Assembly (NCBI RefSeq): GCF_018873765.1
Contig: NC_057924.1
Coordinates: forward strand, 25,477,542 to 25,541,541
Direction: 5' to 3'
DNA length: 64,000 nt
Source of the DNA: Telopea speciosissima
Taxonomy: Eukaryota > Streptophyta > Magnoliopsida > Proteales > Proteaceae
The notes under the pieces were generated by a model, which worked only from the letters and a program-made list of their open reading frames with translations, made no database searches and had not been told where the DNA came from. The number at the start of each line of letters is the position of its first letter. Position 1 is the first letter of the stretch. The position numbers and the translations under genes are program-made. Below are positions 23,884 to 33,605 of this stretch, in pieces.

Positions 23884-24122
23884 CTTGCGAAATCGAAAAT
23901 CAGGAAACCCTAGAAACCTGAAAACAATCCGCAAAATATGTTGACCAATCACAACCCTAGGGATTTGCAATCTCCGCTCGCTAAAATGTTTTAATAAGTT
24001 GAGACGGAAGATCGATCCTGAGGTATGTCAGGTTACTGGTAAAGGGAAGACAAATAAATTACTTCGCTGGGTTTCAGGGACCTAGCAAGCACAGGGCGAG
24101 TCGGGCAGAAAGACTTTCGAAT
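23884..24122 (-). other. SEC61A: SEC61A first (non-coding) exon
   Basis: The exon lies between the inferred transcription start about 25-30 bp past the TATA box and the donor at 23884. It contains pyrimidine-rich leader sequence and CTAGGGTTTCC near its 3' end. The start position is approximate. Confidence 0.6.
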
Positions 24123-24144
24123 CTCGATCCATGCCTTGCCTTCC

Positions 24145-24152
24145 TATTTATA
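24145..24152 (-). promoter_or_regulatory. SEC61A: TATA box of SEC61A
   Basis: TATAAATA on the minus strand, positioned about 25-30 bp before the inferred leader exon and just downstream of the ER-stress-like element. Confidence 0.75.
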
Positions 24153-24153
24153 G

Positions 24154-24165
24154 TGACGTACACGT
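24154..24165. promoter_or_regulatory. Paired ACGT cores next to the TATA box
   Basis: TGACGTACACGT contains two ACGT cores, the typical bZIP recognition core, between the ERSE and the TATA box. Confidence 0.4.
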
Positions 24166-24174
24166 CCTCTGCTG

Positions 24175-24207
24175 CCACGCCTTCTCCGCCAATGCTTCAT
24201 TGCCACG
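24175..24207 (-). promoter_or_regulatory. ER-stress response element (ERSE) composite
   Basis: On the plus strand, CCAAT at 24189-24193 is followed after exactly 9 nt by CCACG at 24203-24207, which is the full consensus CCAAT-N9-CCACG. A second CCACG at 24175-24179 lies exactly 9 nt on the other side of the same CCAAT. In plants this element is bound by NF-Y with membrane-tethered bZIP factors (bZIP28 type) during the unfolded-protein response. It lies about 40-60 bp upstream of the SEC61A TATA box. Confidence 0.75.
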
Positions 24208-24528
24208 TTCGACTTAGAGCGTGAATGGAAAAGTTTGTCCAAATAAGAAAGTGATACATAGCGATTTTTTTTTTTATATATATATAATATAAAATAGAAT
24301 TTTTTTTTTTTTGGTAATAATAAAAATAGATAGACGGAGGGTTACTCGAGGTTCCCTCACTGCCGGATCTTTACTGCGTTTCTATCATAAAAGAATCTTT
24401 ACTGATCGTAGTCTTACTGGGCAGCCATTTTTAGACTTTAACCCGTGACCACTTGGTGACAAAGGAGTAATTTTATTGTTGTATCATGGCTGATTCATAT
24501 TAAGAGTAGCACATGTTATTAAGATTCG
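24208..24528. other. SEC61A upstream region
   Basis: T-rich and TA-rich tracts (24265-24315) and no further gene. The upstream boundary is the left arm of the inverted-repeat unit that begins near 24529. Confidence 0.45.
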
Positions 24529-24551
24529 AAAATCATAGGATTACTTATAAT

Positions 24552-25775
24552 CATAGTTACTAAGTTCGGGAATGGCAATTATATGGAAACGGATACGTAT
24601 GGTAGTCAAAGAGACTGTACAGCAATACTACTTTTCCAAAAATCTGGCGCAATAAAATGGTATAGCAATAATATGATACATGTATAATACGTGTTTAATA
24701 CAATTGCTTTGTAAGAATCCGACAGCAAAAATACGAGCTATATTCACCATGCAACAACAAACATATACACCTAATAATCACAACAATAGATCATCCATGA
24801 TGTAACATCATTTGTTGAACCTGCGACATGAATTTACTGGACCATGTGTATAAATTCATGTCAAGGAAATTTTAACTGATCCTATATAGTCGAATTTAAA
24901 TACTCACTATTTTACCAAAACCAATTTACGGACCAAATCTGCCCTTGATCAAGGTAGCAAATTTTTTAAGGGGGAATGTTTGACTTACAGCAAGTAGCTG
25001 CTTAGCTAAATCTTATAGGGCTCTGCTAATTGTCTAATCAGAAAATAAAAATTTAAACAAATCATAATGGAATAGAAAGGAACTAGGAAACCTAAACCCC
25101 ATTCCCTGTATCTTTGGTTTCTTATTCTTTCCCCTGGTGTTTTTTGGATTTGACGAAAACAAGATGAACCCACTGGAAGGAAAAGAGGAAATAAATTACA
25201 TGCGATCCAGTGTTTTAAAATCCAAAAGCACTCCTCAACTTGAAACTCAGAGATGGAGAAGAATGGAGGGGGAAATACCTTAACGAATTGCTACTGCAAG
25301 TGCATTGCTGCAATTGCCGGCATGAAGAACGCTAGAAGTACCAAAGCAATCGTCGGCCTGAAGAACGCAAGAAGCACCGCTGCAATCGCCGGCCTGAAGA
25401 ATGCAAGAAGAGGAAGAAGAGACAGAGAGGAATGGAGGAGGGGAACCAGCCGCTCGAGTTTCTTTGGTTTTTCGCTGGAGAAGAAACGAGGGTTTTGATG
25501 TTTGGTTAGTGGTAAATTTTGGTTTAATTTTAATCTAACAGTTAGTATTAGATAGGTTTAACAATTAAGATAGATTTTAGTTATATATCTAATGGTTAGT
25601 ATTAGAAACGTATTATTCGTGTATGATACGCGTGTTATTCGTGTATAAAACGTCGACCCTTAACAGTCGCGTATTTATCCGACTCTGAAGTATTATACGT
25701 AATATGATGTATTTTTCATTCATACGTTTGGCTTGGAGTATAATACGCATATTATATGCATATTTACTAACTATG
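24552..25775. mobile_element. hAT-like element, 1.2 kb
   Basis: Termini CATAGTTACTAA and TTTACTAACTATG are inverted. The flanks CTTATAAT (24544-24551) and CTCATAAT (25776-25783) are an 8 bp duplication with one mismatch. Subterminal regions on both sides are rich in ATACGT and TATAC motifs. The element shares terminal CATAGTT with the one at 62715-63719, which also has an 8 bp duplication. No transposase frame is visible. It sits in the left arm of the larger inverted-repeat unit. Confidence 0.75.
25307..25414. repeat. 36 bp tandem repeat, three copies
   Basis: Three in-register copies of a unit read on the plus strand as AA(I)AGLKNARST (12 codons). The encompassing 81-residue open frame from 25253 is composed largely of this repeat, and I do not recognise it as a protein. 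The minus strand looks like pyrimidine-rich leader sequence. Confidence 0.8.
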
Positions 25776-25783
25776 CTCATAAT

Positions 25784-25965
25784 TGGGTTTGGTTTTACCA
25801 AATTACCAACTTAATGTTTGGTTTTATTATAATTCCCAAAAAAAATTGTTTATTTCAAAATTACCCAAAACAGTACATCGGTTTTCTATATGCTTTTTTT
25901 TTTCATTTTTGCCCCCAATTATTTTACTTCATTCCTTGCCTCCCTCCCTCTTCTTCTTTCTTCAA
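25784..25965. repeat. Left inverted arm (main part) of the bZIP-containing unit
   Basis: About 180 bp aligns, inverted, with 48845-49057. Shared stretches include ATTTCAAAATTAC-CAAAAC, TTTTTGCCCC and TTACTTCATTCC / TTATTCCGTCCC-like sequence. The outermost 23 bp of this arm (24529-24551) lie on the other side of the hAT-like insertion, where AAAATCATAGGATTACT matches the inverse of the right arm. The arms fit the long terminal repeats of Mutator-like elements. Confidence 0.65.
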
Positions 25966-26089
25966 TTTCTGATTCGAACACTATGATTTTCTCTTTTACT
26001 TATCTACTTTGGATCAATTCCTTGTCGTGACATCAATCGATTTAGGTTTTCTTCTACGGTAAACCCATTTCTCTAGTCCTTTATGAGCT

Positions 26090-26170
26090 ATGCGACTCGC
26101 CTGCGTGGGCTTTTCGTCTTTTCAATCTTTCTCTATTGTCTTCCTCTAGTGGTTGTATATTTTCCCATGA
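26090..26170 (+). pseudogene. Relic of the sucrose-control uORF of a group-S1 bZIP leader
   Basis: A short frame from ATG 26090 encodes ...QSFSIVFL, a stop (TAG), then WLYIFP and TGA. Group-S1 bZIP mRNAs carry a conserved upstream peptide ending in a QSFS-VVFLYW-Y-F pattern, which stalls ribosomes at high sucrose. Here most of that core is kept, with the Tyr codon changed to TAG. It lies 168 bp before the pseudogene start, in the right place and strand. Confidence 0.75.
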
Positions 26171-26337
26171 TCTCATTCTTCTTTGATTGATCGGATTTTT
26201 CCAATCTCTTGTTAAATATCAAGTTTGCATCATTATCGAACCCTTTGAAGCAGTTTGATTCTTTGAGAACACCCATCTCTCTGCCATGGCTCCAAATTTG
26301 ACTGTCTTCCATGAAGATTAACATAAGAAAGAGAGGA

Positions 26338-26576
26338 ATGTCATCTGCGTTACCACTCACAAGTTCCAAATCTAGAGGCGATCCCCATTAGGCAGTGGTC
26401 GATGAGAGGAAAAGGTAAACGATATTTTAGAACGGCGAATTTGTGAGGTAGTCGTGGATAAGGAAGCTGCGACATTTGGATGATCTAAGAGGCCAAATAT
26501 TTGAACTTAAGAAACAGAACGGTGATATAGCACAGAGAGTTGAGGCCAGCGTGCAATGCTATAACTAGGTCAAGTC
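26338..26576 (+). pseudogene. Group-S1 bZIP transcription factor, 5' part of broken CDS
   Basis: From ATG 26338 the frame runs MSSALPLTSS..., then DERKR, a ruined basic region with stops but with RKLRHLDDL retained, and a leucine-zipper segment LRGQIFELKKQNGDIAQRVE, up to the codon split by the gypsy insertion at 26577. At least five in-frame stops are present (TAG at Gln positions among them). The order short N-terminus, basic region, zipper is that of small intronless S1 bZIPs, DNA-binding dimeric regulators of sugar and amino-acid metabolism. Non-functional. Confidence 0.85.
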
Positions 26577-26991
26577 TGATACGAATTATGCAGCCCCTAT
26601 ACTGCTGGATCAAGAGACAATTTTACACAACACCAAGAAAGCCATATCTGCTATTGAGATTGATGCTGATGAGTCAACAAGAGATACTATGAGTCAACAA
26701 GGGAGGAGAAGCCACAGGATAGGAGGACAGCTAGAATCAAGAAGATACCCACGTGGACTAAAGATTACCATATGTGTTAGTTGTTAGTTGTGGTTGTTAG
26801 GAATAAGTGACAAGTGGAAGGGAAGCTGTTTAGAGTTAGTTAGAGGTTGATTAGAGAGTTATAAAAAGGTTTACATTTGTAGAGAAGGCAACGAAGATAA
26901 TCAATGAAATTCTTTTTCTTTTTGGAGTCCTCTGAAACTCGAATTCAGAATTTCTTCACTTTCCCTGTTTTCTCTGTGTGAATACTTAACA
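26577..26991 (+). repeat. 5' LTR of the chromodomain gypsy element
   Basis: 415 bp, TGATACGAATT...ACTTAACA. A TATA-like box (GTTATAAAAAGG) lies at about 26857-26868. The sequence TTGGTGCTTTCATTTC follows immediately and is the expected primer-site position; I cannot name the tRNA. Confidence 0.96.
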
Positions 26992-27022
26992 TTGGTGCTT
27001 TCATTTCTTCATCTTCCACTCA

Positions 27023-27930
27023 TGGCTGACGGTACAAGATCCAACAGGCTTGATGATAAATGGAGAAAAGACAGATGACAAGTTAGATAAACTCACTCAA
27101 GCTCTGCATTCGTTCATGCTTGCTACGGATGCCAAGATTGAGGCGTTAATAAATCACTCTCCAACCACTGCTGCAAATCCCTCTCCAATTGCTACTGCAA
27201 ATCACCTAGACGATAATCTGCAGCGATCTTCTCAATTTCATTCTCCACGATTTATGCGATTGGATGTACCTAGGTTTGATGGTACAGATCCTACCGGATG
27301 GGTATTCAAGATTGAAAAATTCTTTGATTTCCATTCCACCCGCACGATCAACGGTTGCTTCGGCCGTTCCATTTAGATGGCCCTGCTCGAGTTGGTTCCA
27401 ATGGATGCAATCAAGTGGCTTAATCAATGGATGGAAGGGGTTTTTAGGCTTTGACACTACGATTTGGTCCTTCCCTATTTGAAGATCATAGAGGAGCACT
27501 TGCAAAATTGCAACAAACGTCTACGTTGCTTCGTTTATCAAGAACGATTCGAAAGGCTCTCTTATAAGGTAACCGACCTTTTCGAGACTTTTCTCATCAG
27601 TTTTTTTATATCGGATTGAAGCCGAGTTGAAACGTGAGTGTTAATTGCTCAACTTGTGTCATTATTACATGCTATGGCCTTGGCACGATTACATGAGCAA
27701 AAATTCCATGATTACAAGAGTTCTTGGAGATCTTTATCTCCTTCCATTGCAATGGTAGTTCTGAAATTTCCCCTACAGATCACAAAACCACTTCCATCTT
27801 CTATCGCTTCTAAGACCTTACCGTCCGGAAATTGTCTCCGTGAGATCAAAGCTAGAACAGACAAAGGTCTCTCGCTATTATTGTGATGATAAGTTCATGC
27901 CAGGACATAAATGTAAAAATAAATTCATGC
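27023..27930 (+). pseudogene. Gag of the chromodomain gypsy element
   Basis: The start is probably the ATG at 27023. The segment RLDVPRFDGTDPTGWVFKIE is the typical gag entry motif. After frameshifts a knuckle YYCDDKFMPGHKCKNK (C-x2-x-GH-x-C variant common in plant chromoviruses) appears at about 27876. The frame stops at 27376 and must shift at least twice. Confidence 0.85.
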
Positions 27931-28039
27931 TTTTAGTTGGGGAAGATGATGAATCTTGCGAAACAAATGAATTATTCAGACAAGAGGATGAAATCATCGC
28001 TGATGCTGCTTTATATGAAATTAGTCTGCATGCTTTTGC

Positions 28040-28631
28040 TGGGCAATTAAGTCCTAAGACTATTCGATTAAAAGGGAATTTTCACGAACATCAGGTTCAG
28101 ATTCTGATAGATAGTGGAAGCACTCACAATTTTATTCAAGAGAAAGTAGCTCTACGATTGGGACTGCTCATTTATCCTTGTAAGCAATTCAGGGTCTATG
28201 TAGGCAATGGCGAGTTCTTACTGTGTACTCAACGTTGTAAATCAGTTCCTCTATTGCTATAGGGTCATTTTTTCACTCTTGATCTCTTTATTTTACCTTT
28301 AGAAGGTGCTGACATTGTATTGGGTATCCAATGGCTTGAACTTCTTGGTCCCATTCTTACCGATTATAAAATGCTTACAATGGAATTTGAGTGGGAGGGT
28401 GTTAAGGTTCAATTGAAGGGAGAACCATGTATTAATGGAGATCCTTTGCCAAGAAAGCAGCTACACCAATTATATTGTACTGAAGGCATCGCATCTCTCT
28501 ATCATTTGAAAATTTCTGTAGATTCACCACCATCCAGTGCTCATATTCCCATTGAGGTACAATCCTTGTTACAGAAATTTGATTCGGTCTTTAGTTCTCC
28601 AACTGAATTACCTCCTCCACAGAGAATTTGA
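28040..28631 (+). pseudogene. Protease and linker of the chromodomain gypsy element
   Basis: QILIDSGSTHNFIQ carries the catalytic DSG of retropepsins. VLGIQWLELLGPILTDY at about 28319 is the second conserved strand. A stop at 28261 separates them. Confidence 0.85.
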
Positions 28632-28789
28632 TCATCAAATACATCTACTTAGGGTTCCAAACTCATCTTGTTAGACCCTATAAATATCTTCACTTTCAAA
28701 AGGGTGAGATTGAGAAATTGGTCTCGAAATGCTCCAAAGAAGGAATCATTCGAAACAAGTACAAGTCCTTTTTCCTCCCCTGTGTTGTT

Positions 28790-29500
28790 AGTTAAAAAAA
28801 AGATGGGTGGCATTTCGTATTGATTACGAGCACTTAATACCATCACAATCCGTGACAAGTTTCCAATCCCTACTATTGAAGAACTTCTAGATGAACTACA
28901 TGGAGCTTGTGTATTTTCCAAACTGGACCTCAGATCTGGTTACCATCAGATTTGGATGCGGGAGGAGGATATTTGTAAGACTGCTTTTTGCACTCATGAA
29001 GGCCACTATGAATTTGTGGTTATGCCTTTTGGGTTAACAAATGCCCCGTCTACCTTTCAGTCTACCATGAATCATGTTTTTAAACCATATCTCGTAAAAT
29101 TTGTCATAGTGCTTTTTGATGATATTCGATATATAGCACCTCGTTTCGATCATCTCAACCACTTACATACTATCTTACATTGTTTTGCTACTAATCAATT
29201 GTTTGCCAAGCTGTCCAAATGTTCTTTTTGCCAAACTAGTATTGAATATTTGGGACATGTGGTTTCTCAATTCGGTGTTCAACCCGATTCAAGCAAGATA
29301 CAGGCCATGGTGGACTGGGTAGTACCTCAAACTCTTAAACAGCTAAGGGGTTTTTTGGGGCTGACTGGTTATTATAGAAGATTTATTCGCCATTATGCTT
29401 CGATTGCCGCTCCTCTCACAAATCTTCTTAAGAAAGACGCCTTTGATTGGACTGAGGACTCACAACTTGCATTTGATACTTTGAAGTTCCTGTACTTGCT
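28790..29500 (+). pseudogene. Reverse transcriptase of the chromodomain gypsy element
   Basis: [13 protein letters not shown] (catalytic Asp) leads, across a frame change, to [33 protein letters not shown] and VIVLFDDI (the F-DD pair), then [16 protein letters not shown]. A stop-bearing region at about 28795-28950 and the change of ILIYS to RYIAP after the DD motif mark degeneration. Confidence 0.88.
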
Positions 29501-29870
29501 TTGCCAGATTTTTTGAAACATTTTGAAGTAGAGACTGATGCATCTAGTGTGGGTGTTGGTGCTGTCCTCAGTCAAGAGGGCCACCCTTTGGCCTTTTTCA
29601 GCAAAAAGTTGTCTAATCGAATGAGAAGTGCTTCTGCATATGTAAGAGAACTGTATGTGATTTCACAATCAATCCTCAAATGGCGACATTACCTTCTTGG
29701 ACAATAGTTTCTTATCATTATAGCTCATAGAAGTTTGAAGGAGCTCATGAATCAGGTGATTCAAACACCGGAGCAACATCATTACTTAAGCAAGCTTTTA
29801 GGCTTCACTTATAAAATTGTATACAGACCGGGAAAACAAAATTAGGGGGTTATGCCTTATCCAGAGCTCC
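29501..29870 (+). pseudogene. RNase H of the chromodomain gypsy element
   Basis: [20 protein letters not shown] carries the first catalytic Asp, [18 protein letters not shown] the Glu. The frame stops at 29707, before the final Asp region (TDH normally), which lies broken near 29716. Confidence 0.85.
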
Positions 29871-29874
29871 TGGT

Positions 29875-30957
29875 TTGGAAGAGAGTGTTCTTATGTCTGT
29901 CTCCACTATACAATCTGATTTCCTGGACCTTCTTATGAGGGAAAATTTGGTTGATCCAACAATAGTTTCTCTTCACAAACAATTGCAAGAAGGTAAGTTG
30001 CTTGGTACTGGTTATGAAGTTAAACAAGGTTTATTGTATTTCAAAAACCGAATTTGTCTCAGCTCTACATCAGATCTTCGACAAGCTATACTGAAAGAGT
30101 TTCATGATAGTCCTATTGGCGGACATGCTGGGATACTCAAAACTCATAAACGTATCTCAACTTCTTTCTATTGGCCCACTTTGAAGAGAGATATCACTGC
30201 CCATATTACAAATTGTCTTGTTTGCCAACAAACTAAATATAGTACTTCAAAACCAGCAGGTTTATTACAACTGTTACCTATTCCACATCAGGTCTGGGAT
30301 GATATAGCGATGGATTTCATTACAAGGTTACCTACATCACGAGGCTACTCTGTAATTTTGGTAGTGATGGATCGCCTTACTAAATTTGCACATTTTGGTG
30401 TGTTATCTACGCATTTTACTGCTCTCGACACCGCTGACCTGTTTGTGTCCATAGTGGTTAAGTTACATGGTTTTCCTAAGTCCATCGTCTCAGATAGAGA
30501 TCCTATATTCATTAGCCAGTTTTGGCAACAGCTCTTCAAGTTAAGTGGAACCACTCTAAATATGTCTTCAGCTTATCATCCCCAGTCTGATGGCCAGACA
30601 GAGGTACTTAACAGGTGTTTAGAACAGTATCTTCGGAGTTTTGTCCACACCAAGCCTACACAATGGACTCCTTTCCTTCCATGGGCAGAATTTTGGTATA
30701 ATACTTCCCATCACAGTGCTATTAATATGACTTCATTTCAGGCTTTATATGGCAGAGCACCTCCTGCAATTCCAGCTTATATTTCTGGTTTTTCCAATCT
30801 GGAAGCCTTGGATCATGAATTGCAAAATAGACATCAGCTGCTACATCAATTAAAGGTTAATCTTCTACAAGCTCAGCGTCGGATGAAAGAACAAGCTGAT
30901 ACTCATCGCAAGGAAGTCCATTTTGCTGAAGGGGATTGGGTATGGCTCAAGCTTTAA
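29875..30957 (+). CDS. Integrase region of the chromodomain gypsy element (open)
   Basis: A 360-residue open segment. The HHCC zinc site is seen in HAGILKTHKR and CLVCQQTK. The D,D-35-E core is MDFITRLPTS, VSDRDPIF and SDGQTEVLNR. The GPY-type region begins but is cut by a stop at 30957, after which the sequence continues toward the chromodomain. The enzyme would insert the cDNA copy into the host genome. The methionine is internal to the polyprotein. Confidence 0.9.
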   Translation: MEESVLMSVSTIQSDFLDLLMRENLVDPTIVSLHKQLQEGKLLGTGYEVKQGLLYFKNRICLSSTSDLRQAILKEFHDSPIGGHAGILKTHKRISTSFYWPTLKRDITAHITNCLVCQQTKYSTSKPAGLLQLLPIPHQVWDDIAMDFITRLPTSRGYSVILVVMDRLTKFAHFGVLSTHFTALDTADLFVSIVVKLHGFPKSIVSDRDPIFISQFWQQLFKLSGTTLNMSSAYHPQSDGQTEVLNRCLEQYLRSFVHTKPTQWTPFLPWAEFWYNTSHHSAINMTSFQALYGRAPPAIPAYISGFSNLEALDHELQNRHQLLHQLKVNLLQAQRRMKEQADTHRKEVHFAEGDWVWLKL

Positions 30958-31110
30958 CCTTATCGCCAACTATCAGTCTCCAAGCGATTACATCACAAGC
31001 TAAGTAGCAGATTCTATGGCCCTTATAAAATTTTACAAAAAGTTGGCCATATTGCTTATAAACTTCAGCTACCTCCAGCAAGTCGGGTTCATCCTGTCTT
31101 TCATGTATCA

Positions 31111-31581
31111 TTGCTCAAGCCTTTCAAGGGAGATACTTCGGAGAGTGCACAACATCCTCTTCCTCCATTAAGCCATTTGAATCACCCTGTTCATTCTCCT
31201 TTGGCAGTGTTAGCTACTCGATCAATCTTGTGTAAAGGCACCTTGCAAAATCAGATTTTGGTACAATGGGACCAGGTTCCACCTGAGGAAGCCTCTTGGG
31301 AAAATTTGAAGGAGTTTCACTCTCAATTTCCTACCTTGAACCTTGAGGACAAGGTTCATTTCGAAGCGGATGGTAATGATACGAATTATGCAGCCCCTAT
31401 ACTGCTGGATCAAGAGACAATTTTACACAACACCAAGAAAGCCATATCTGCTATTGAGATTGATGCTGATGAGTCAACAAGAGATAATGATGAGTCAACA
31501 AGGGAGGAGAAGCCACAGGAGAGGAGGACAGCTAGAATCAAGAAGATACCCACGTGGACTAAAGATTACCATATGTGTTAG
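31111..31581 (+). pseudogene. C-terminal chromodomain and LTR-encoded tail
   Basis: VLATRSILCKGTLQNQILVQ and WDQVPPEEASWENL form the chromodomain pattern (aromatic and acidic positions with SWE). The frame then crosses the LTR boundary at 31377 and ends at 31581 with a charged tail (DESTRDNDESTREEK). It is separated from the integrase segment by one stop and about 150 bp. Confidence 0.82.
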
Positions 31582-31792
31582 TTGTTAGTTGTGGTTGTTA
31601 GGAATAAGTGACAAGTGGAAGGGAAGCTGTTTAGAGTTAGTTAGAGGTTGATTGGAGAGTTATAAAAAGGTTTACATTTGTAGAGAAGGCAACGATGATA
31701 ATCAATGAAATTCTTTTTCTTTTTGGAGTCCTCTGAAACTCGAATTCAAAATTTCTTCACTTTCCCTATTTTCTCTGTTTGAATACTTAACA
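31377..31792 (+). repeat. 3' LTR of the chromodomain gypsy element
   Basis: 416 bp, differing from the 5' LTR at about eight sites plus one indel. The last 68 codons of the polyprotein frame (to the stop at 31581) are written inside this LTR. No clear polypurine tract is seen directly upstream. Confidence 0.96.
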
Positions 31793-31797
31793 AAGTC

Positions 31798-32022
31798 CGA
31801 GAACCTGGTTTTGAGGGCTCTCGTATATGGTGGAACTGAATGATAGGTTTGAGTATCTCAATTCTTTCATAGGCTTGATGGAGGATACAGGCAATCTCTT
31901 CATGAACACGCTTGGGATATCGAATCCTGCTGAAACCATGGCAATTTCCTTGCCCATCACACCCAATAATGGCTTCTGCTGATATGAGCCCATATTTTTC
32001 TAGTGCGCGAATGCACCCCTGA
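31798..32022 (+). pseudogene. Group-S1 bZIP transcription factor, 3' part of broken CDS
   Basis: Directly after the AAGTC duplication the interrupted frame resumes as (K)SENLVLRA, continuing the zipper. After a shift it gives LNDRFEYLNSFIGLMEDTGN, and after another shift PIMASADMSPYF, the characteristic C-terminus of S1 bZIPs, ending with a stop at 32022. Joined across the 5.2 kb retrotransposon, the two parts give a protein of the normal S1 size (about 150 residues). The solo LTR begins only 6 bp later. Confidence 0.85.
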
Positions 32023-33605
32023 GAATATTGTCACGCCCCAAAACCACCCCCTAGGAAGATTCGATTCATGACCCGAATACCCAAAGTATTTAAACACCTC
32101 CAGGATCCAGATGTTTTATACATACATCACAAGCACAGATAAACATTTAAATAATATTTTCATAGATTAGAGTGCACAGAAGGATTATATATATAGTAGT
32201 TATGTTTACATCATTATCTTGTTTGATTATCTCGCAACCTGGATTATATCACAACATGCCCTCAAAACAACTTGTAAACTTAACAAATATTTACAGTGGA
32301 ACCCGGGCCACCCAAAGAATGTTATAACAACATCAAAAGAAAGTCCAACACTGCTAAGTCATATCATCCAAAGAAATATTTATCACCCGTAAGAGAGGGG
32401 TTCCACCCCTCAGGGTCCACACTAAAATACTCATAATCACCATCAATCTCCTCCTCAAGATAGTCCTCCCCGCCATCATGTCTTCCACCTACAAGATCAT
32501 CTACAAAAAAAAAGGGAATTCCACAGGGATGAGCTCCACCGAGCCCAGCGAGTGAAGATAAACCATGCAAGCATTCGCAAACAAGATCCTATATGCATGA
32601 GATTCAATTTTAATCTTAATTCTACCTAACAACAAGGCCTAAGTCTCTAAGCTTGTGCTACAGCAACACACTAGGTATCATCCCCTCTGTTGACAATGTT
32701 AAACCCAAGTTACGCTAGGAGCCTGTCGGTCCCGGTCCTCAGTTGGACTCATCGATCACAATACCTCCATTGGTAATGCTGGTTTACCCAGCAAACCCCC
32801 AAGATTTAGTCATCTACCACCGTTCCGATCCTCAATTAGAAATCACCGTTCTCAGTATCTCAATCGGTTATGCTGGTTTCCCCAATGAGGACTATCCAAC
32901 ACATAGACCCCTGTTGGTAAGGGTCATAGCACCAGGGAGTGACATTCCTAGCCTTATGTAGACTAAATGACATAGTACGAGGTGTATGGTGCTCCCGCAT
33001 TCCATACTACAGCACATCATACCTCTTGTTTCCAAGCCAATTACGGCATCTACTCTAACATGGCAAAGATTCATATTTCCACATATTTCACCATCACATC
33101 AATAGCTATCCACAATTCCATAAACCATATTTCATAAACAAAAATAAATCAATAGAATAGTTTCAAACGATATATAAGAACAATTCTCATACACATGCAT
33201 GACACCTAACAAAACAACTAAATGAAATAAACATTCCTAAAAAGAAATCATTTGTCTATCTCCACTCACCTTATTGAGTTTGAGTTTTCATTCGCGAGAT
33301 TGAATTAGTCCTCAAGATGGTTGCCGATAGGTTTTGCCGATCGAGCAGTGTTATCCTATGGTTGACAAGTCAAACACACGGATTGGGAGTGGGTTGGAAT
33401 GAGTTTCCAATTCAAATAGACATGAAAGTAACTCTAGATGATAGGGGTGGTTGACCAGGGATATCATCCAGAGAGTCTACAACAGTAGAATCAGAGGGAA
33501 AACAGGGCTTTAGGGAGGTTTTGGTTTGGATTGATGCAATTGACCTCAAGAATGATGTTTACATATGAAATTGAGCTCTTATATCTCAATTTAGGCTTCG
33601 GGAAG

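Larger units (their letters stand above)
26577..31792 (+). mobile_element. Chromodomain Ty3/gypsy retrotransposon, near-complete
   Basis: A 5.2 kb element with two LTRs about 98% identical, TG...CA ends and a perfect 5 bp duplication AAGTC (26572-26576 and 31793-31797). The order gag, protease, reverse transcriptase, RNase H, integrase, chromodomain places it among chromoviruses. Frames are broken in gag and at several points in pol, so it is young but not autonomous. It interrupts the zipper codons of the bZIP pseudogene. Confidence 0.96.
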
